A stretch of 64,000 nt of DNA from Gluconacetobacter tumulisoli (GCF_014174155.1 NZ_JABEQM010000015.1:1-64000); one strand, 5' to 3'; counted from the first letter of the stretch, positions 48,371 to 58,292 are shown. A program made the numbers and translations. The notes: generated by a model not told the origin, from the letters alone.

Positions 48371-48417
48371 GGCAACAGGGCGTTGCCCTTTCGCGGGTCA
48401 GGGGCTGAGGCCCTGAC
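48371..48417. repeat. Paired hairpins between murA and hisG
   Basis: GGCAAC/GTTGCC (48371-48376 with 48382-48387) and GTCAGGG/CCCTGAC (48397-48403 with 48411-48417) follow the murA stop. The first is followed by CTTT. They may end murA transcripts and resemble the palindrome cluster at 90-182. Confidence 0.45.
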
Positions 48418-48562
48418 GGGTACCACCTGCCCTACCGCACGCGGGCGGCGCCGGCCCCGCGTGCCCTTCCTGCGACCGGGCAAAATGTGATAAGGCGCAG
48501 CGCACATGGCGCCTGACGGCGGCCGCCCCGTACCCGGGGCACGCTTTGTACCTGGAGAACGC

Positions 48563-49258
48563 ATGACCGCCCCGACCCCGGACACGCCGCTGGTCCTCGC
48601 CCTGCCCAAGGGGCGTATCCTGAAGGCCGCGGCCCCCCTGCTGGCCGGGGCCGGCATCACCCCTGCCTCCGACTGCCTGGACGAGGGCAGCCGTCGCCTG
48701 CGCTTTCCGACCGACGACCCGATGCTGGACGTCGTGCGCGTCCGATCGTTCGATGTCGCGACCTTTGTCGCATTCGGCGGCGCGCAGCTGGGCATCTGCG
48801 GCGCGGACGTGCTGATGGAATTCGATTATCCCGAGATCTACGCGCCGCTGGACCTGCGGATCGGCGCCTGCCGGGTCTCGGTCGCCCGCCCGGTCGGGCA
48901 TGGGGCGACCGATATCCCGGCCCACTGGTCGCGGGTACGGGTCGCCACGAAATACCCCGCGCTGACGCGCCGGCATTTCGCCGCGCGCGGCATCAACGCC
49001 GACATCGTGCACCTGCATGGCGCGATGGAGCTGGCCCCGGTCCTGGACCTGTCGCAACTGATCGTCGATCTGGTGGATACCGGATCGACCCTGCGCGCCA
49101 ACGGGCTGGAGGAGACCGAGACGATCGCCAGCGTCACCAGCCGGCTGATTGTCAACCGCACGGCGCTGAAGACCCAGCCGGAACGGATCGGCGCGCTGAT
49201 CGCCCGTTTCCGCCACGCCCTGTCCGCCACCACCGGCCGGGAGACCGCCACCGCATGA
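48563..49258 (+). CDS. hisG: ATP phosphoribosyltransferase, short form
   Basis: The enzyme starts histidine synthesis. The 231-residue form lacks the C-terminal regulatory ACT-like domain; short HisG enzymes need HisZ as partner for activity and feedback. VLALPKGRILK and DLVDTGSTLRANGL (phosphoribosyl binding) are present. hisZ is not in the window. GGAG lies five bases before ATG 48563. It overlaps hisD by ATGA (49255-49258). Confidence 0.96.
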   Translation: MTAPTPDTPLVLALPKGRILKAAAPLLAGAGITPASDCLDEGSRRLRFPTDDPMLDVVRVRSFDVATFVAFGGAQLGICGADVLMEFDYPEIYAPLDLRIGACRVSVARPVGHGATDIPAHWSRVRVATKYPALTRRHFAARGINADIVHLHGAMELAPVLDLSQLIVDLVDTGSTLRANGLEETETIASVTSRLIVNRTALKTQPERIGALIARFRHALSATTGRETATA

Positions 49259-50568
49259 AGCGCCTGGATACCACCCAGCCCGATTTCCGGGCGGCGTTCG
49301 CCCGCCTGCTGGCCGACCGCGAAGGCGACACCGCCCGCGTCGACGCCCCGGTGGCCGAGATCCTGGCCGCCGTGCGCACTCGGGGCGACGAGGCCCTGTG
49401 CACCTATACCGCGCGATTCGACCGGATGACGGTGACCCCCGCCGGCCTGCGCATCACCGAGGCCGAGATCGAGGCCGCCTGCGCCGCAGTCCCCGCCCCC
49501 CTGCTGGCGGCGCTGGACCTGGCCGCCGGACGGATCGAGGCCTTCCACCGCGCCCAGATGCCATCCGACCTGCGCTATGTCGACGCGGACGGCGTCAGCC
49601 TGGGCATGCGCTGGACGGCGCTGGACGCCGTGGGGCTGTACGTGCCGGGCGGCACGGCGGCCTATCCGTCATCGGTGCTGATGAACGCGCTGCCCGCCCG
49701 GGTCGCCGGCGTCGGGCGGCTGGCGATGTGCGTGCCCACGCCCGACGGCGTGCTGAACCCGCTGGTCCTGGCGGCGGCCCGCCGTGCCGGCGTCAGCGAG
49801 ATCTATCGCGTCGGCGGCGCGCAGGCCGTCGGCGCCATGGCCTACGGCACCGCGACCATCCGCCCGGTCGACCGCGTGGTCGGTCCCGGCAACGCCTATG
49901 TCGCCGAGGCCAAGCGGCAGGTGTTCGGCCGGGTGGGCATCGACAGCATCGCCGGCCCGTCCGAGGTCGTGGTCGTGGCCGATGGCGGCAACGATCCGCG
50001 TATCGTCGCGCTGGACCTGCTGGCGCAGGCCGAACATGACGCCATGGCGCAATCCATCCTGATCACGACCGACCCGGACCTGGCCGATCGCGTGGCGACG
50101 GCCGTCGAGGCCGAGCTGCGTACCCTTCCCCGCGCCGCCATCGCCGGGGCCAGCTGGTCGGGCCACGGCGCCATCGTCACCGTCCGCGACGAGGACGAGG
50201 CCGCCACTCTGATCGACGAGATCGCGCCGGAACATCTGGAACTGCTGCTGGCCGACCCAGAACCGCTCTTCGCCAAGGTCCGGCATGCCGGGGCGGTGTT
50301 CCTGGGCCGCTATTGCGCCGAGGCCATCGGCGATTATGTCGGCGGCCCGAACCACGTCCTGCCGACCAGCCGCACGGCGCGATTCGCCTCCGGCCTGTCG
50401 GTATTCGACTTCCTCAAGCGCACGACCTTCGTCGGCGCGGGACCGGACGCGCTACGCCGGATCGGCCCCGCCGCCGTCGCCCTGGCGCACGCCGAAGGGC
50501 TGGACGCGCATGCGCTCAGCGTGTCGGCACGGCTGGACGCGCTGGGCCCGGATACGGACAGAACTTGA
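49255..50568 (+). CDS. hisD: Histidinol dehydrogenase
   Basis: The 437-residue zinc enzyme performs the last two oxidations of histidine synthesis. VVGPGNAYVAEAKR (about 208-221), GPSEVVVVAD and the acid-base pair Glu326-His327 (IAPEHLELL) are in place. It is translationally coupled to hisG. The 142 bases after it precede infA. Confidence 0.97.
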   Translation: MKRLDTTQPDFRAAFARLLADREGDTARVDAPVAEILAAVRTRGDEALCTYTARFDRMTVTPAGLRITEAEIEAACAAVPAPLLAALDLAAGRIEAFHRAQMPSDLRYVDADGVSLGMRWTALDAVGLYVPGGTAAYPSSVLMNALPARVAGVGRLAMCVPTPDGVLNPLVLAAARRAGVSEIYRVGGAQAVGAMAYGTATIRPVDRVVGPGNAYVAEAKRQVFGRVGIDSIAGPSEVVVVADGGNDPRIVALDLLAQAEHDAMAQSILITTDPDLADRVATAVEAELRTLPRAAIAGASWSGHGAIVTVRDEDEAATLIDEIAPEHLELLLADPEPLFAKVRHAGAVFLGRYCAEAIGDYVGGPNHVLPTSRTARFASGLSVFDFLKRTTFVGAGPDALRRIGPAAVALAHAEGLDAHALSVSARLDALGPDTDRT

Positions 50569-50710
50569 CCGCGACGCTCACAATCCGCACATATCCGCCT
50601 GCAATCCATTTCCAGGCCACCGGGCATCTCCCGAAAGGGAACGCTCCGGCGGCTTCGCCCGCCCATGACGGCCGAACGGACGACGGCCAACCAGATGATC
50701 GAAGGACACG

Positions 50711-50929
50711 ATGTCTAAGGAAGACATGATCGAATTCAGCGGCACGGTGACCGAGCTGCTGCCCAACGCCATGTTCCGCGTCAAGCTGGACAACGAACAC
50801 ATGATCCTGGCGCATACCAGCGGCAAGATGCGCAAGAACCGTATCCGCGTGCTGGCCGGCGACCGGGTGAATGTCGAAATGACCCCCTATGACCTGAGCA
50901 AGGGTCGCATCACCTTCCGCTTCAAGTAA
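50711..50929 (+). CDS. infA: Translation initiation factor IF-1
   Basis: The 72-residue OB-fold protein [11 protein letters not shown]...RITFRFK is the normal size and sequence for IF-1, which binds the A site of the 30S subunit. It begins the infA-maf-RNase-yacG-tRNA-Phe set found in many alphaproteobacteria. Confidence 0.97.
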   Translation: MSKEDMIEFSGTVTELLPNAMFRVKLDNEHMILAHTSGKMRKNRIRVLAGDRVNVEMTPYDLSKGRITFRFK

Positions 50930-50942
50930 GGCCACGCGCCCC

Positions 50943-51587
50943 GTGACCGGACAGTCTCCCCTGTCGGCCGACATCCCCGGTGCCGACGGTCCGGGGCCGG
51001 GACTTGTCCTTGCCTCCGCCTCGCCCCGCCGGCGCGACCTGCTGGCGCAGATCGGGCTCGTGCCCCGGCATGTGATCGCCGCCGACATCGACGAATGCCC
51101 CGGCCCGGCCGAATTGCCGCGCCCGTACGCTTTGCGGCTGGCGCGCGACAAGGCGGCTGCCGTCGCCGCCGGCCTGGCGGAACCCGCCCTGGTGCTGGGC
51201 GCCGACACCGTGGTCGCGGTCGGCCGGCGCATCCTGCCCAAGGCCTGCGACCGCGACACCGCGCGGCGCTGCCTGGCCCTGCTGTCGGGGCGGCGCCATA
51301 CGGTGCTGACCGCCATCGCCCTGCGCCCCACCGCTGCCTGGACCGACGGCCGCGCGGCCGAACGCCTGGTCGAGAGCACGGTGACCTTCTCGCGCCTGAC
51401 GGCACGGCAGATCGACGCGCTGCTGGATGCCGGCGACTGGGACGGCAAGGCCGGGGGCTATGCCATCCAGGGCCACGCCGCCGCCTTCATCCGCTTCCTG
51501 TCCGGCAGCCATTCCAACGTGGTCGGCCTGCCGTTGTTCGAGGTCGCGCAGATGCTGCGCGGCCAGAAAGGGGACTGGATCCGGTGA
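50943..51587 (+). CDS. Maf-like nucleoside triphosphate pyrophosphatase
   Basis: The 214-residue protein has the Maf signature [10 protein letters not shown] near 25-34 and [11 protein letters not shown], with [10 protein letters not shown] near 160-169. Maf proteins hydrolyse dTTP/UTP or modified nucleotides and are thought to keep such bases out of nucleic acids. It begins with GTG and overlaps the next gene by GTGA (51584-51587). Confidence 0.92.
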   Translation: MTGQSPLSADIPGADGPGPGLVLASASPRRRDLLAQIGLVPRHVIAADIDECPGPAELPRPYALRLARDKAAAVAAGLAEPALVLGADTVVAVGRRILPKACDRDTARRCLALLSGRRHTVLTAIALRPTAAWTDGRAAERLVESTVTFSRLTARQIDALLDAGDWDGKAGGYAIQGHAAAFIRFLSGSHSNVVGLPLFEVAQMLRGQKGDWIR

Positions 51588-52741
51588 CCATCCGGATCCG
51601 GGCCGCCAGCGCACCGGGCGAAATCCGCATCGCCGTCACCGACGACGCCCGCACGGACGAAGACGGTGCCGCAGGCGCGGGCCTGATCGAGTACGCGCTG
51701 TGGCGGCCCGGGGCGCCGGACGGCATCGGCGACCTCCATCGCGGTCGCATCGTCGCCCGCATGCCCGCCATGGGCGGCGCGTTCGTCGACCTGACCGACG
51801 GCGCCAGCGGCTTCCTGCCCGATTCCGCCGGGGCCGCCGGCCTGACCGAGGGCGATGCCGTCCTGGTCCGTATCATGCGCAGCGCGCAGGGCGGCAAGGG
51901 CGCGCGTCTGGCCGCCTGCCCACCCGACGCCGTGCCCGAATCCGATCGCACCGGTCCCCCGGCCCTGCTGGCGCGTGGCCCGACACCACTGGAGGCGCTG
52001 GCCGCCGCGTGGCCCGACGCGTCGATCCTGATCGACGACGCATCGGTCGGCGCGCGTATTCCGTCCGCGCTGCGCAACCGCATGCTGCGGACCACCAACG
52101 CCTTCGACGCCGAGACCGAAGCCGCGTCCGACGCCCTGGACGACCCGACCGTCGACCTGCCGGGCGGCATGCGGGCCACCATCACGCCGACCCCGGCGCT
52201 GGTGGCGATCGACATGGATGGCGGCGCGGCCAGCGCGGACCGCCGGGCCAAGCAGACCGCGCAATTTGCCGCCAACCGCGACGCGCTGCCGGCGTTGCTG
52301 CATCAGATCCGCCTGCGCAACCTGTCGGGCGCCATCATTCTGGACGTGGCGGGCCTGGCCATCCGCAAGCGCCAGGCGCTGCGCCCGATTTTCGAGGAGT
52401 CGCTGGCGTGCGACCCGTTACGCCCGCGCTTCCTCGGCTTCACGGCGCTGGGCCTGGCCGAGATCCTGCGGTCACGCGTCCGGCCGCCGCTGCACGAACT
52501 GGTGTCGGGCGCGCATGGACAGGCCCTGCGCGCCCTGCGCCATTGGGTCCGCGCCACGCGCGGCACGCCGGGCCCGGCCGCCACCCTGCGGGTCGGGACC
52601 GACATCGCCCGGGCGCTGGATCGCGATCCGGATGCCGTCGCAGACGCGACGCGCCTGGCGGGCCACTTGCCGGCCCGGCAGCTCGACCCGTCCTTGCCGC
52701 CCCTGGGCTGGACCCTGTCGGGGCCGGAGAATCGACCATGA
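51584..52741 (+). CDS. Minimal ribonuclease E/G-type protein
   Basis: The 385-residue protein keeps the S1-like and DNase I-like fold pieces of RNase [20 protein letters not shown] near 50-67, and the two catalytic aspartates Asp210 (VAIDMDGG) and Asp254 (IILDVAGL), 44 residues apart as in RNase E (Asp303, Asp346). The zinc-link cysteines and about 100 residues of RNase G are missing. It may be a small endoribonuclease with altered oligomerisation. Its place between maf and yacG is conserved in relatives. Confidence 0.85.
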   Translation: MTIRIRAASAPGEIRIAVTDDARTDEDGAAGAGLIEYALWRPGAPDGIGDLHRGRIVARMPAMGGAFVDLTDGASGFLPDSAGAAGLTEGDAVLVRIMRSAQGGKGARLAACPPDAVPESDRTGPPALLARGPTPLEALAAAWPDASILIDDASVGARIPSALRNRMLRTTNAFDAETEAASDALDDPTVDLPGGMRATITPTPALVAIDMDGGAASADRRAKQTAQFAANRDALPALLHQIRLRNLSGAIILDVAGLAIRKRQALRPIFEESLACDPLRPRFLGFTALGLAEILRSRVRPPLHELVSGAHGQALRALRHWVRATRGTPGPAATLRVGTDIARALDRDPDAVADATRLAGHLPARQLDPSLPPLGWTLSGPENRP

Positions 52742-52962
52742 CCGACCCCACTTCCCCGCCGTCCGCTCCCCGCCCCCCGTGCCCGACCTGCGGCCGCCCG
52801 GCCGAGACGGCGTTTCGACCATTCTGCTCGAAACGCTGCGCCGACATCGATCTGGGCCGCTGGTTTTCGGAACAGTACCGCGTGCCGGACCGAAGCGAGG
52901 ACGCACAAATCTTCGACGAAAACGATCCGAGACGGGTTGATCCCGACGATGAGGTGGGATAG
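52738..52962 (+). CDS. yacG: DNA gyrase inhibitor YacG (zinc-ribbon protein)
   Basis: The 74-residue protein has the four zinc ligands Cys15, Cys18, Cys30 and Cys34 (CPTC...CSKRC), then [13 protein letters not shown]. YacG binds GyrB and blocks DNA binding by gyrase in E. coli. It overlaps the RNase gene by ATGA (52738-52741). Confidence 0.94.
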   Translation: MTDPTSPPSAPRPPCPTCGRPAETAFRPFCSKRCADIDLGRWFSEQYRVPDRSEDAQIFDENDPRRVDPDDEVG

Positions 52963-53017
52963 ATCACCCCCCACGGCGCCCGCCCAGGCGGATCGCCGCG
53001 CCGGACAACGGCCCGGT

Positions 53018-53093
53018 GCCCAAGTAGCTCAGTTGGTAGAGCATGCGACTGAAAATCGCAGTGTCGGTGGTTCGAATCCGCCCTTGGGCACCA
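53018..53093 (+). tRNA. tRNA-Phe (anticodon GAA)
   Basis: The sequence folds as a full cloverleaf: acceptor GCCCAAG/CTTGGGC, D arm GCTC...GAGC, anticodon stem TGCGA/TCGCA with loop CTGAAAA (anticodon GAA at 53051-53053), and T arm with TTCGAAT. The 3' CCA is encoded. It lies 55 bases after yacG. Confidence 0.98.
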
Positions 53094-53331
53094 CGCATTT
53101 TCCCAATGCTTTGATTTCCGCAGCTTGCACGCTGGTTTTGTCCTGCTCCCGGGTGTTCTCGCCAGGGCGGCACGTTCGTCCAGGTTATCTGCCTAATGAA
53201 GCCGGCCTGCGCATTTTGCGGCAGCGGCGCGCAGATCCCTCCGCCAGCGGCCTTGCAGGCTCCACGCCGCGGACTCATGTCCTTGTCGTCCGGAAGGGAC
53301 TTCCGAACGGGTCGGGCAAGGAGCCGGGATC

Positions 53332-53673
53332 ATGGAAGACCAGGCTTTCGATGACGGTCAGAAAGACCGCGATAATCGGGAAAGACGGATCGAGCTTCTG
53401 ATCGGGCGTCTACCGTCGCAATTGCAACCGCCTGTGCGCTGGCTGCGGCGACCGGCGGCACGCTGGGTGCGCGTCCCCGCTGGTATCCTGCTGGTCGTGG
53501 CCAGCCTGTTCGCCCTGCTGCCGGTCTTCGGGCTCTGGATGCTGCCCCTGGGGTTGTTGCTGCTGGCCGAGGACGTGCCGGCGATCCGACGGGGGAGCGA
53601 TCGCATTCTCTGCTGGATCGAAGCCCGTCATCCGCACTGGATGGGACTGTCCCCGACATCGTCACACGACTGA
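53332..53673 (+). CDS. Small membrane protein, PGPGW-like
   Basis: The 113-residue protein has an N-terminal charged part with a short motif RRIELLIGRLPSQLQPPVRWLRRP and a hydrophobic block at about 48-80 (ILLVVASLFALLPVFGLWML, then PLGLLLLAEDVP). This resembles small proteins of the PGPGW type. It may share a transcript with the TerC gene 102 bases downstream. Function unknown. Confidence 0.7.
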   Translation: MEDQAFDDGQKDRDNRERRIELLIGRLPSQLQPPVRWLRRPAARWVRVPAGILLVVASLFALLPVFGLWMLPLGLLLLAEDVPAIRRGSDRILCWIEARHPHWMGLSPTSSHD

Positions 53674-53775
53674 ACTGCCGGAAGCGAGAAACGGCATGCC
53701 CCTCCCTGCCGATCCAGGCCCGACGGGCATCACGAGCGGTAACGTGGATCGCCATTCGCCCGGCGCCCCCTGACC

Positions 53776-54519
53776 ATGGCGTGGCTCCTCGATCCGGATG
53801 TCTGGGCCAGCTTCGCGACGCTGGCGGCACTGGAAATCGTGCTCGGCGTCGACAATCTGGTCTTCATTGCCCTGCAGGCCGGCCGTCTGCCCGCCGCCAG
53901 GCAGGCGTCCGCGCGCAGGCTGGGGCTGGGGCTGGCACTGGGGACGCGGCTTCTGCTGCTGTGGTCCATCGTCTGGATGGTGCATCTGACAACGCCCGTC
54001 CTGTCGGTGCTTGGGCATGGGTTCTCATGGCGCGACCTGATCCTGATCGCCGGCGGCGGTTTCCTGCTGTTCAAGGGCACGCGCGAGATTCACCTGCGCG
54101 TCGAAGGGCGGGACGATCATGCGGCGGCCACCCGCGTGCATCCCGGCTTCGCGTCGACCGTCCTGCAGATCACCCTGTTCGACGTGGTGTTTTCGATCGA
54201 CAGCGTGATCACGGCGGTGGGCATCGCCGAGGATATCCGGATCATGGTGGCGGCCATCATCGTGGCCATCGCCGTGATGCTGGTGGCCTCCGGACCGTTG
54301 ACCGCCTTCATCGAACGGAATGCATCCGTGAAGATGCTGGCCCTGTCCTTCCTGCTGCTGATCGGCATGGTCCTGGTCGCGGACGGGTTCGGGTTCCATA
54401 TGCCGCGCGGCTACATCTACACGGCGATGGGATTTTCGATCCTGGTCGAAGGTCTCAACCTGCTGGCCTCTCGCCGGCGTGGCGCGGCAAGGGCCCGCCG
54501 GCGAAAGGACAGGATGTAA
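53776..54519 (+). CDS. TerC-family membrane protein
   Basis: The 247-residue protein has seven or eight membrane segments. The conserved acidic motifs LEIVLGVDNLVFIA (Glu20, Asp26, Asn27) and FSIDSVITAVG match TerC/Alx, linked to manganese export and metal loading of exported proteins. The C-terminus is basic (RRRGAARARRRK). It converges on the VOC gene with an 11-base gap. Confidence 0.88.
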   Translation: MAWLLDPDVWASFATLAALEIVLGVDNLVFIALQAGRLPAARQASARRLGLGLALGTRLLLLWSIVWMVHLTTPVLSVLGHGFSWRDLILIAGGGFLLFKGTREIHLRVEGRDDHAAATRVHPGFASTVLQITLFDVVFSIDSVITAVGIAEDIRIMVAAIIVAIAVMLVASGPLTAFIERNASVKMLALSFLLLIGMVLVADGFGFHMPRGYIYTAMGFSILVEGLNLLASRRRGAARARRRKDRM

Positions 54520-54530
54520 TCAGGAAAGGG

Positions 54531-55304
54531 TCACCGCATGGGCGCAACCAGGGCGAACGTGCAGTCCTGCGGATCGACGCATTGCACGATCCAGCTTCCG
54601 CCCGGCACCTGGTGGGGGCCGCTGGTGATATGGCCGCCCGCCTTCCGCACCCGGCCGATGGCCGCATCGATGTGGTCCACGTTGAAATAGTACAACCAGA
54701 ACGGCGCGGGCATGGTCGCCGTACGGGTCATGATGCCGCCGGCCGGCACGCCGCCGATCGTGAAGATCTGGTACATGCCCATTTCACCCATATCCACCGC
54801 CTCGCCCGGGGCCCAGCCGAACAGGTCGGCATAGAAGGCGAAGGCGGATTTCCGTTCCTGGGCCAGAAGCTCGTGCCAGCCGACCGACCCGGGCGTGCCG
54901 GGCACCGCAGGGCCCATCGCTCCCTCGCCCCCGGCCTGGAACACGGCAAAGACCGCGCCCTGGGGATCGCTGGCGATCGCGAAGCGCCCGATGCCCGGGA
55001 TGTCGCTGGCCGGATGCAGGATCGCGCCTCCGGCGTCGGTGATGCGCGCATCAATGGCATCGATGTCGTCAACCGCGATATAGCCGATCCACCCCGGCTG
55101 CGCGCCGGACTTGCAATCGGCCTGGGACATCGCCACCAGCCCCCCGATGGGCGTCTGGCCGGCGCTGAGGACCGTATAGTCCCGGTCGGGCAGGCCGGCG
55201 TCCCCCATGTTCCAGCCGACGACGGCACGGTAGAAGGCGGACGCCGCGGGGGCGTCCAGGGTCGCGAGTTCACACCAGACGAACTGGCCACGGGACGTGG
55301 ACAT
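54531..55304 (-). CDS. Double-VOC domain protein (glyoxalase/bleomycin-resistance fold)
   Basis: The 257-residue protein contains two VOC modules, about 1-125 (FVWCELATLDAPAASAFYRA) and 130-257 (GWHELLAQERKSAFAFYADLFGW). VOC proteins are metal-using enzymes or binding proteins with varied substrates; the tandem form resembles the 27-kDa hydroxylase type described in actinobacteria. It is a single gene, so its substrate cannot be guessed. Confidence 0.85.
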   Translation of the reverse strand: MSTSRGQFVWCELATLDAPAASAFYRAVVGWNMGDAGLPDRDYTVLSAGQTPIGGLVAMSQADCKSGAQPGWIGYIAVDDIDAIDARITDAGGAILHPASDIPGIGRFAIASDPQGAVFAVFQAGGEGAMGPAVPGTPGSVGWHELLAQERKSAFAFYADLFGWAPGEAVDMGEMGMYQIFTIGGVPAGGIMTRTATMPAPFWLYYFNVDHIDAAIGRVRKAGGHITSGPHQVPGGSWIVQCVDPQDCTFALVAPMR

Positions 55305-55420
55305 GACGTTGCTTCCATTTCTGCTTGCGAGGCCCGGCCGAACGGGCGGCGACGGTTTGAACGCCTCCGCTGATCGTGGGATTGCACCCCCCGCGCATCA
55401 AGGCCCGACCGCGGACATGG

Positions 55421-56326
55421 TCAGGTCACAAGACTGCGCCGCGCGGCCCCGACGACCTCCCCGGTCAGCTTGTCGAGCAGATGCGCGCCAATCCGGGCGT
55501 GCTGCCAGTACAGCGGCACATCCAGCGCATGCCCCGGCGCAAGATCCATCAGACGGCCGGCCGCGAGATGCTCCGTCACCATCGGCAGCGGATGCACGCT
55601 CCAGCCCAGTCCGGCCAGCGAGGCGTCCAGGAAACCATGGGTAGACGGCAGCCAGTGGGTCGGCGCGGCCAGTTCGATGCCGACCACCGCGCGGGCCCAC
55701 CGCGCCTGGAGCGTGTCCCGTCGGTCGAACCGCAGCATCGGCGCCTTCGCCAGGGTCTGCGCGTCGACACCGGAGGCGAACCAGCGCCGCATGAAAGCCG
55801 GCGAGACCGCCGCGACATAGCGCAGGGCACCCAACGCGATCGTCCTGCACCCCTGGACCGACGCCGCATCCGTGGTCACGGCGGCCAGAACCTCGCCCGA
55901 GCGCAGGCGTTCGGCCGTATGGCCCTCGTCATCGATCACAAGGTCGAGCAGCACGTCGCCCGCCTGTGCGAAGGCCGCGATCGCCGGCAGGAACCAGGCG
56001 CCCAGGCTGTCGGCATTGACCGCGACGCGCACCGTCGGCGCCCCCTTGCCGGTCGCCTGTCCCGCAAGCGCCGGCAACGCCGCGACCATTTCCCCTTCCA
56101 GCAGATGCACGCGCGCGAAATGGGCGCACAGCCGCGCGCCGACCGGCGTCGCCGTGCAAGGCTGGCCGCGTACGATCAGGATGGCACCGAGACGCTCTTC
56201 AAATGTCCGCACCCGCTGCGAAATCGCGGACGGCGTGACGCCGAGCATGATGGCGGCACGCTCGAAACTGCCTTCGCGCACAACGGAGGCGACGGCGGCC
56301 AGGGATGTGTAATCGAGCATCTGCAT
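55421..56326 (-). CDS. LysR-family regulator, ArgP/LysG type
   Basis: The 301-residue protein has an N-terminal winged helix (TSLAAVASVVREGSFERAA; TPSAISQRVRTFEERLG) and a C-terminal effector domain. The ISQRV recognition helix and divergent pairing with lysE identify the ArgP/LysG group, which senses lysine or arginine and turns on an exporter. It lies 68 bases from lysE. Confidence 0.9.
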   Translation of the reverse strand: MQMLDYTSLAAVASVVREGSFERAAIMLGVTPSAISQRVRTFEERLGAILIVRGQPCTATPVGARLCAHFARVHLLEGEMVAALPALAGQATGKGAPTVRVAVNADSLGAWFLPAIAAFAQAGDVLLDLVIDDEGHTAERLRSGEVLAAVTTDAASVQGCRTIALGALRYVAAVSPAFMRRWFASGVDAQTLAKAPMLRFDRRDTLQARWARAVVGIELAAPTHWLPSTHGFLDASLAGLGWSVHPLPMVTEHLAAGRLMDLAPGHALDVPLYWQHARIGAHLLDKLTGEVVGAARRSLVT

Positions 56327-56394
56327 TAGATATACTTAACCACGCGTAGGAACTTAAGCTGGATTACACACGGCCCGCCGGGCATGAAAGCGCC
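56327..56394. promoter_or_regulatory. Divergent regulator/exporter control region
   Basis: This 68-base region between the LysR gene and lysE has two ACTTAA copies (56334-56339 and 56352-56357) set 18 bases apart; the second lies in an AACTTAAG palindrome. The spacing fits two LysR-type half-sites controlling lysE and perhaps the regulator itself. Confidence 0.5.
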
Positions 56395-57024
56395 ATGTCC
56401 CTTTCCTCCAGCTTCGCCAGCGGCTTCGGCCTCTCGGCCGCCCTGATCGTCGCTATCGGCGCCCAGAACATGTTCGTCCTGCGCCAGGGCCTGCGTCGCG
56501 AGCATATCGTGCCCATCGTCATGTTCTGTGCGTTGGCCGATCTGGCGCTGGTGGCGGCAGGCGTGGCCGGAATCGGCCAGGTCCTCGCGATCCTGCCCGG
56601 GCTGGCGCAGGTCCTGACGCTTGGGGGAACCGCGTTTCTGCTCTGGTATGGGCTGGACGCCCTGCGGCGGGCGATCGCGCCGGGAACGCTGGTTGCGGAC
56701 GCGGGGGGCGGGAACGCGACGCTTGCCGCCGTCCTCGGTCGCGCGGTGGCGTTCACCTTCCTGAATCCGCACGTCTATCTCGATACCGTCATGCTGATGG
56801 GGGCGGCGGGCGGCGCCCTGCCGGGCGCGATGCGGCCGGTATTCGTGGCGGGCGCGGGAACGGCCAGCACCACGTGGTTCGTGGCCCTCGGGTTCGGGGC
56901 GCGGCTTCTCCGGCCCGTCTTCGCCCGGCCCGTCGCCTGGCGGATCCTGGACGGTCTGGTTGCGGCGACGATGTTCGCCCTCGCCGGCCTGCTGGCGGCA
57001 CGGGCCTGGGCCGGATGGCATTGA
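56395..57024 (+). CDS. LysE/ArgO-family basic amino acid exporter
   Basis: The 209-residue protein has six membrane segments and the motif GAQNMFVLRQGL near 20-31, with FTFLNPHVYLDT near 120-131; both are typical of LysE/ArgO. It exports lysine or arginine when they accumulate, for example from peptides. It is controlled by the divergent LysR gene. It converges on ung with a 41-base gap. Confidence 0.92.
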   Translation: MSLSSSFASGFGLSAALIVAIGAQNMFVLRQGLRREHIVPIVMFCALADLALVAAGVAGIGQVLAILPGLAQVLTLGGTAFLLWYGLDALRRAIAPGTLVADAGGGNATLAAVLGRAVAFTFLNPHVYLDTVMLMGAAGGALPGAMRPVFVAGAGTASTTWFVALGFGARLLRPVFARPVAWRILDGLVAATMFALAGLLAARAWAGWH

Positions 57025-57065
57025 CCGGCGGATAAGGTTGCCGACCCGCCACACGGCGTGAACGG

Positions 57066-57758
57066 TCAGGGCTTCTCCGGCAATTGCCAGTCGATGGGCG
57101 TCAAACCGTTCTTGACCAGGAATTCGTTCGCCTTGGAAAAATGCCGGCAGCCGAAAAAGCCGTTATGTGCCGAGAGCGGCGAAGGGTGAGCTGCCTTCAG
57201 GACCAGATGCTTCGACGAATCGACGAAGGCGGCCTTTCTCTGGGCGTAGGCACCCCACAACATGAAAACCACCGGCCGCTCCTGCGCATTGACGCGGGCA
57301 ATGATCGCGTCGGTGAAGCGTTCCCACCCCTTGCCCTGATGCGATGCGGCGCAGGCGCGTTCGACGGTCAACACGCTGTTGAGCAGCAGGACACCCTGCT
57401 TGGCCCAATGTTCCAGAAAGCCGTGACGCGCCGGCGGGATGCCGAGATCCGCCTGGATTTCCTTGTAGATATTGGCCAGGGACGGCGGAATCCTGACGCC
57501 CGGCCTTACACTGAAGCATAATCCATGGGCCTGGCCGTCCCCATGGTAGGGATCCTGCCCCAGGATGACGACCTTCACGGATTCGAGCGGCGTCAGGTCC
57601 AGCGCCCGAAAATACTCTCCACCCTTCGGAAAAATGACCTTGCCGCTGTTCTTCGACGCGATCAGAAAATCTTTCAGCGCACGCATGTAAGGCGCGTCGA
57701 ATTCCGGTGCCAGCGCCTCTCTCCAGCTTTTGGCGAGTCTGACCGTTTCTGCCGTCAT
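57066..57758 (-). CDS. ung: Uracil-DNA glycosylase
   Basis: The 230-residue enzyme removes uracil from DNA. The water-activating motif GQDPYHG is at 67-73, and [13 protein letters not shown] (about 188-200) is the second family 1 motif. The ATG at 57758 has GGGGGAA upstream. It stands alone. Confidence 0.97.
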   Translation of the reverse strand: MTAETVRLAKSWREALAPEFDAPYMRALKDFLIASKNSGKVIFPKGGEYFRALDLTPLESVKVVILGQDPYHGDGQAHGLCFSVRPGVRIPPSLANIYKEIQADLGIPPARHGFLEHWAKQGVLLLNSVLTVERACAASHQGKGWERFTDAIIARVNAQERPVVFMLWGAYAQRKAAFVDSSKHLVLKAAHPSPLSAHNGFFGCRHFSKANEFLVKNGLTPIDWQLPEKP

Positions 57759-58292
57759 AGCATTCCCCCTTGGGGCGCCATTTAAACCACATGGGGCAGA
57801 ATACCAGCGGGCCGTCACGTGCCCGACGCACATCGGAAGGCATCCCGCGCACATAACGCTTCTGCGAGAAGCGGCAATTCCGGCAACCTCGCCGGTGCGC
57901 GCCTGTTCCATTCCAAGGCATCCCGCCGGCCGCCCTGCCCTGCATTCGACGATCGGGCAGACATCGAACAGGAGGTCAGCGAATGGGCGCACCGACTGCC
58001 TATCCGGATCACGATCCGCCCCTGCGGGATTTCCCATTCCCGCAGCGCGATGGAAGGGACGTCCCGCGGCGATGCCGGTCGTTCGATGGGGGATCGCCAT
58101 CGGTCCTCGATTGTGAAGCCATGCCGACCATGACCGTCGTAGATCCGATGTCCGAGGTCTGCGCGACAATGGCCATCCGCGACATCATGCCCGGCATGCC
58201 GGGCGGTTCTGACGCCCTGCGCGATGTCGCCCGGCCCAGGATCCTGCGTCGCCCGCCCGCTTCGCCCCCGTCGGGATAGAGGTCTTCCCACG
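57759..58292. other. Sparse gap upstream of ung and yihY
   Basis: The 534 bases between the divergent ung and YihY-type genes hold no recognised gene. One candidate small gene (57983-58279) is listed separately because it has a good ribosome-binding site. The rest, 57759-57960, shows no repeat, and no clear promoter is visible. Confidence 0.5.
57983..58279 (+). CDS. Candidate small protein with strong SD, function unknown
   Basis: The 98-codon ORF begins at an ATG with AGGAGG at 57970-57975 (spacing seven), the best ribosome-binding site nearby. The product is Pro/Arg/Asp-rich in its first half, with a Met-rich middle ([20 protein letters not shown]) and an Arg/Pro tail. No signal or domain is seen and it may not be real. 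It ends 13 bases before the YihY-type gene. A minus-strand ORF overlaps it but has no such start signal. Confidence 0.35.
   Translation: MGAPTAYPDHDPPLRDFPFPQRDGRDVPRRCRSFDGGSPSVLDCEAMPTMTVVDPMSEVCATMAIRDIMPGMPGGSDALRDVARPRILRRPPASPPSG

Noticed and set aside
53018-53331. tRNA-Phe as an integration site for a genomic island
   Set aside because: No integrase, no repeat of the tRNA 3' end seen downstream, and the genes that follow are ordinary.
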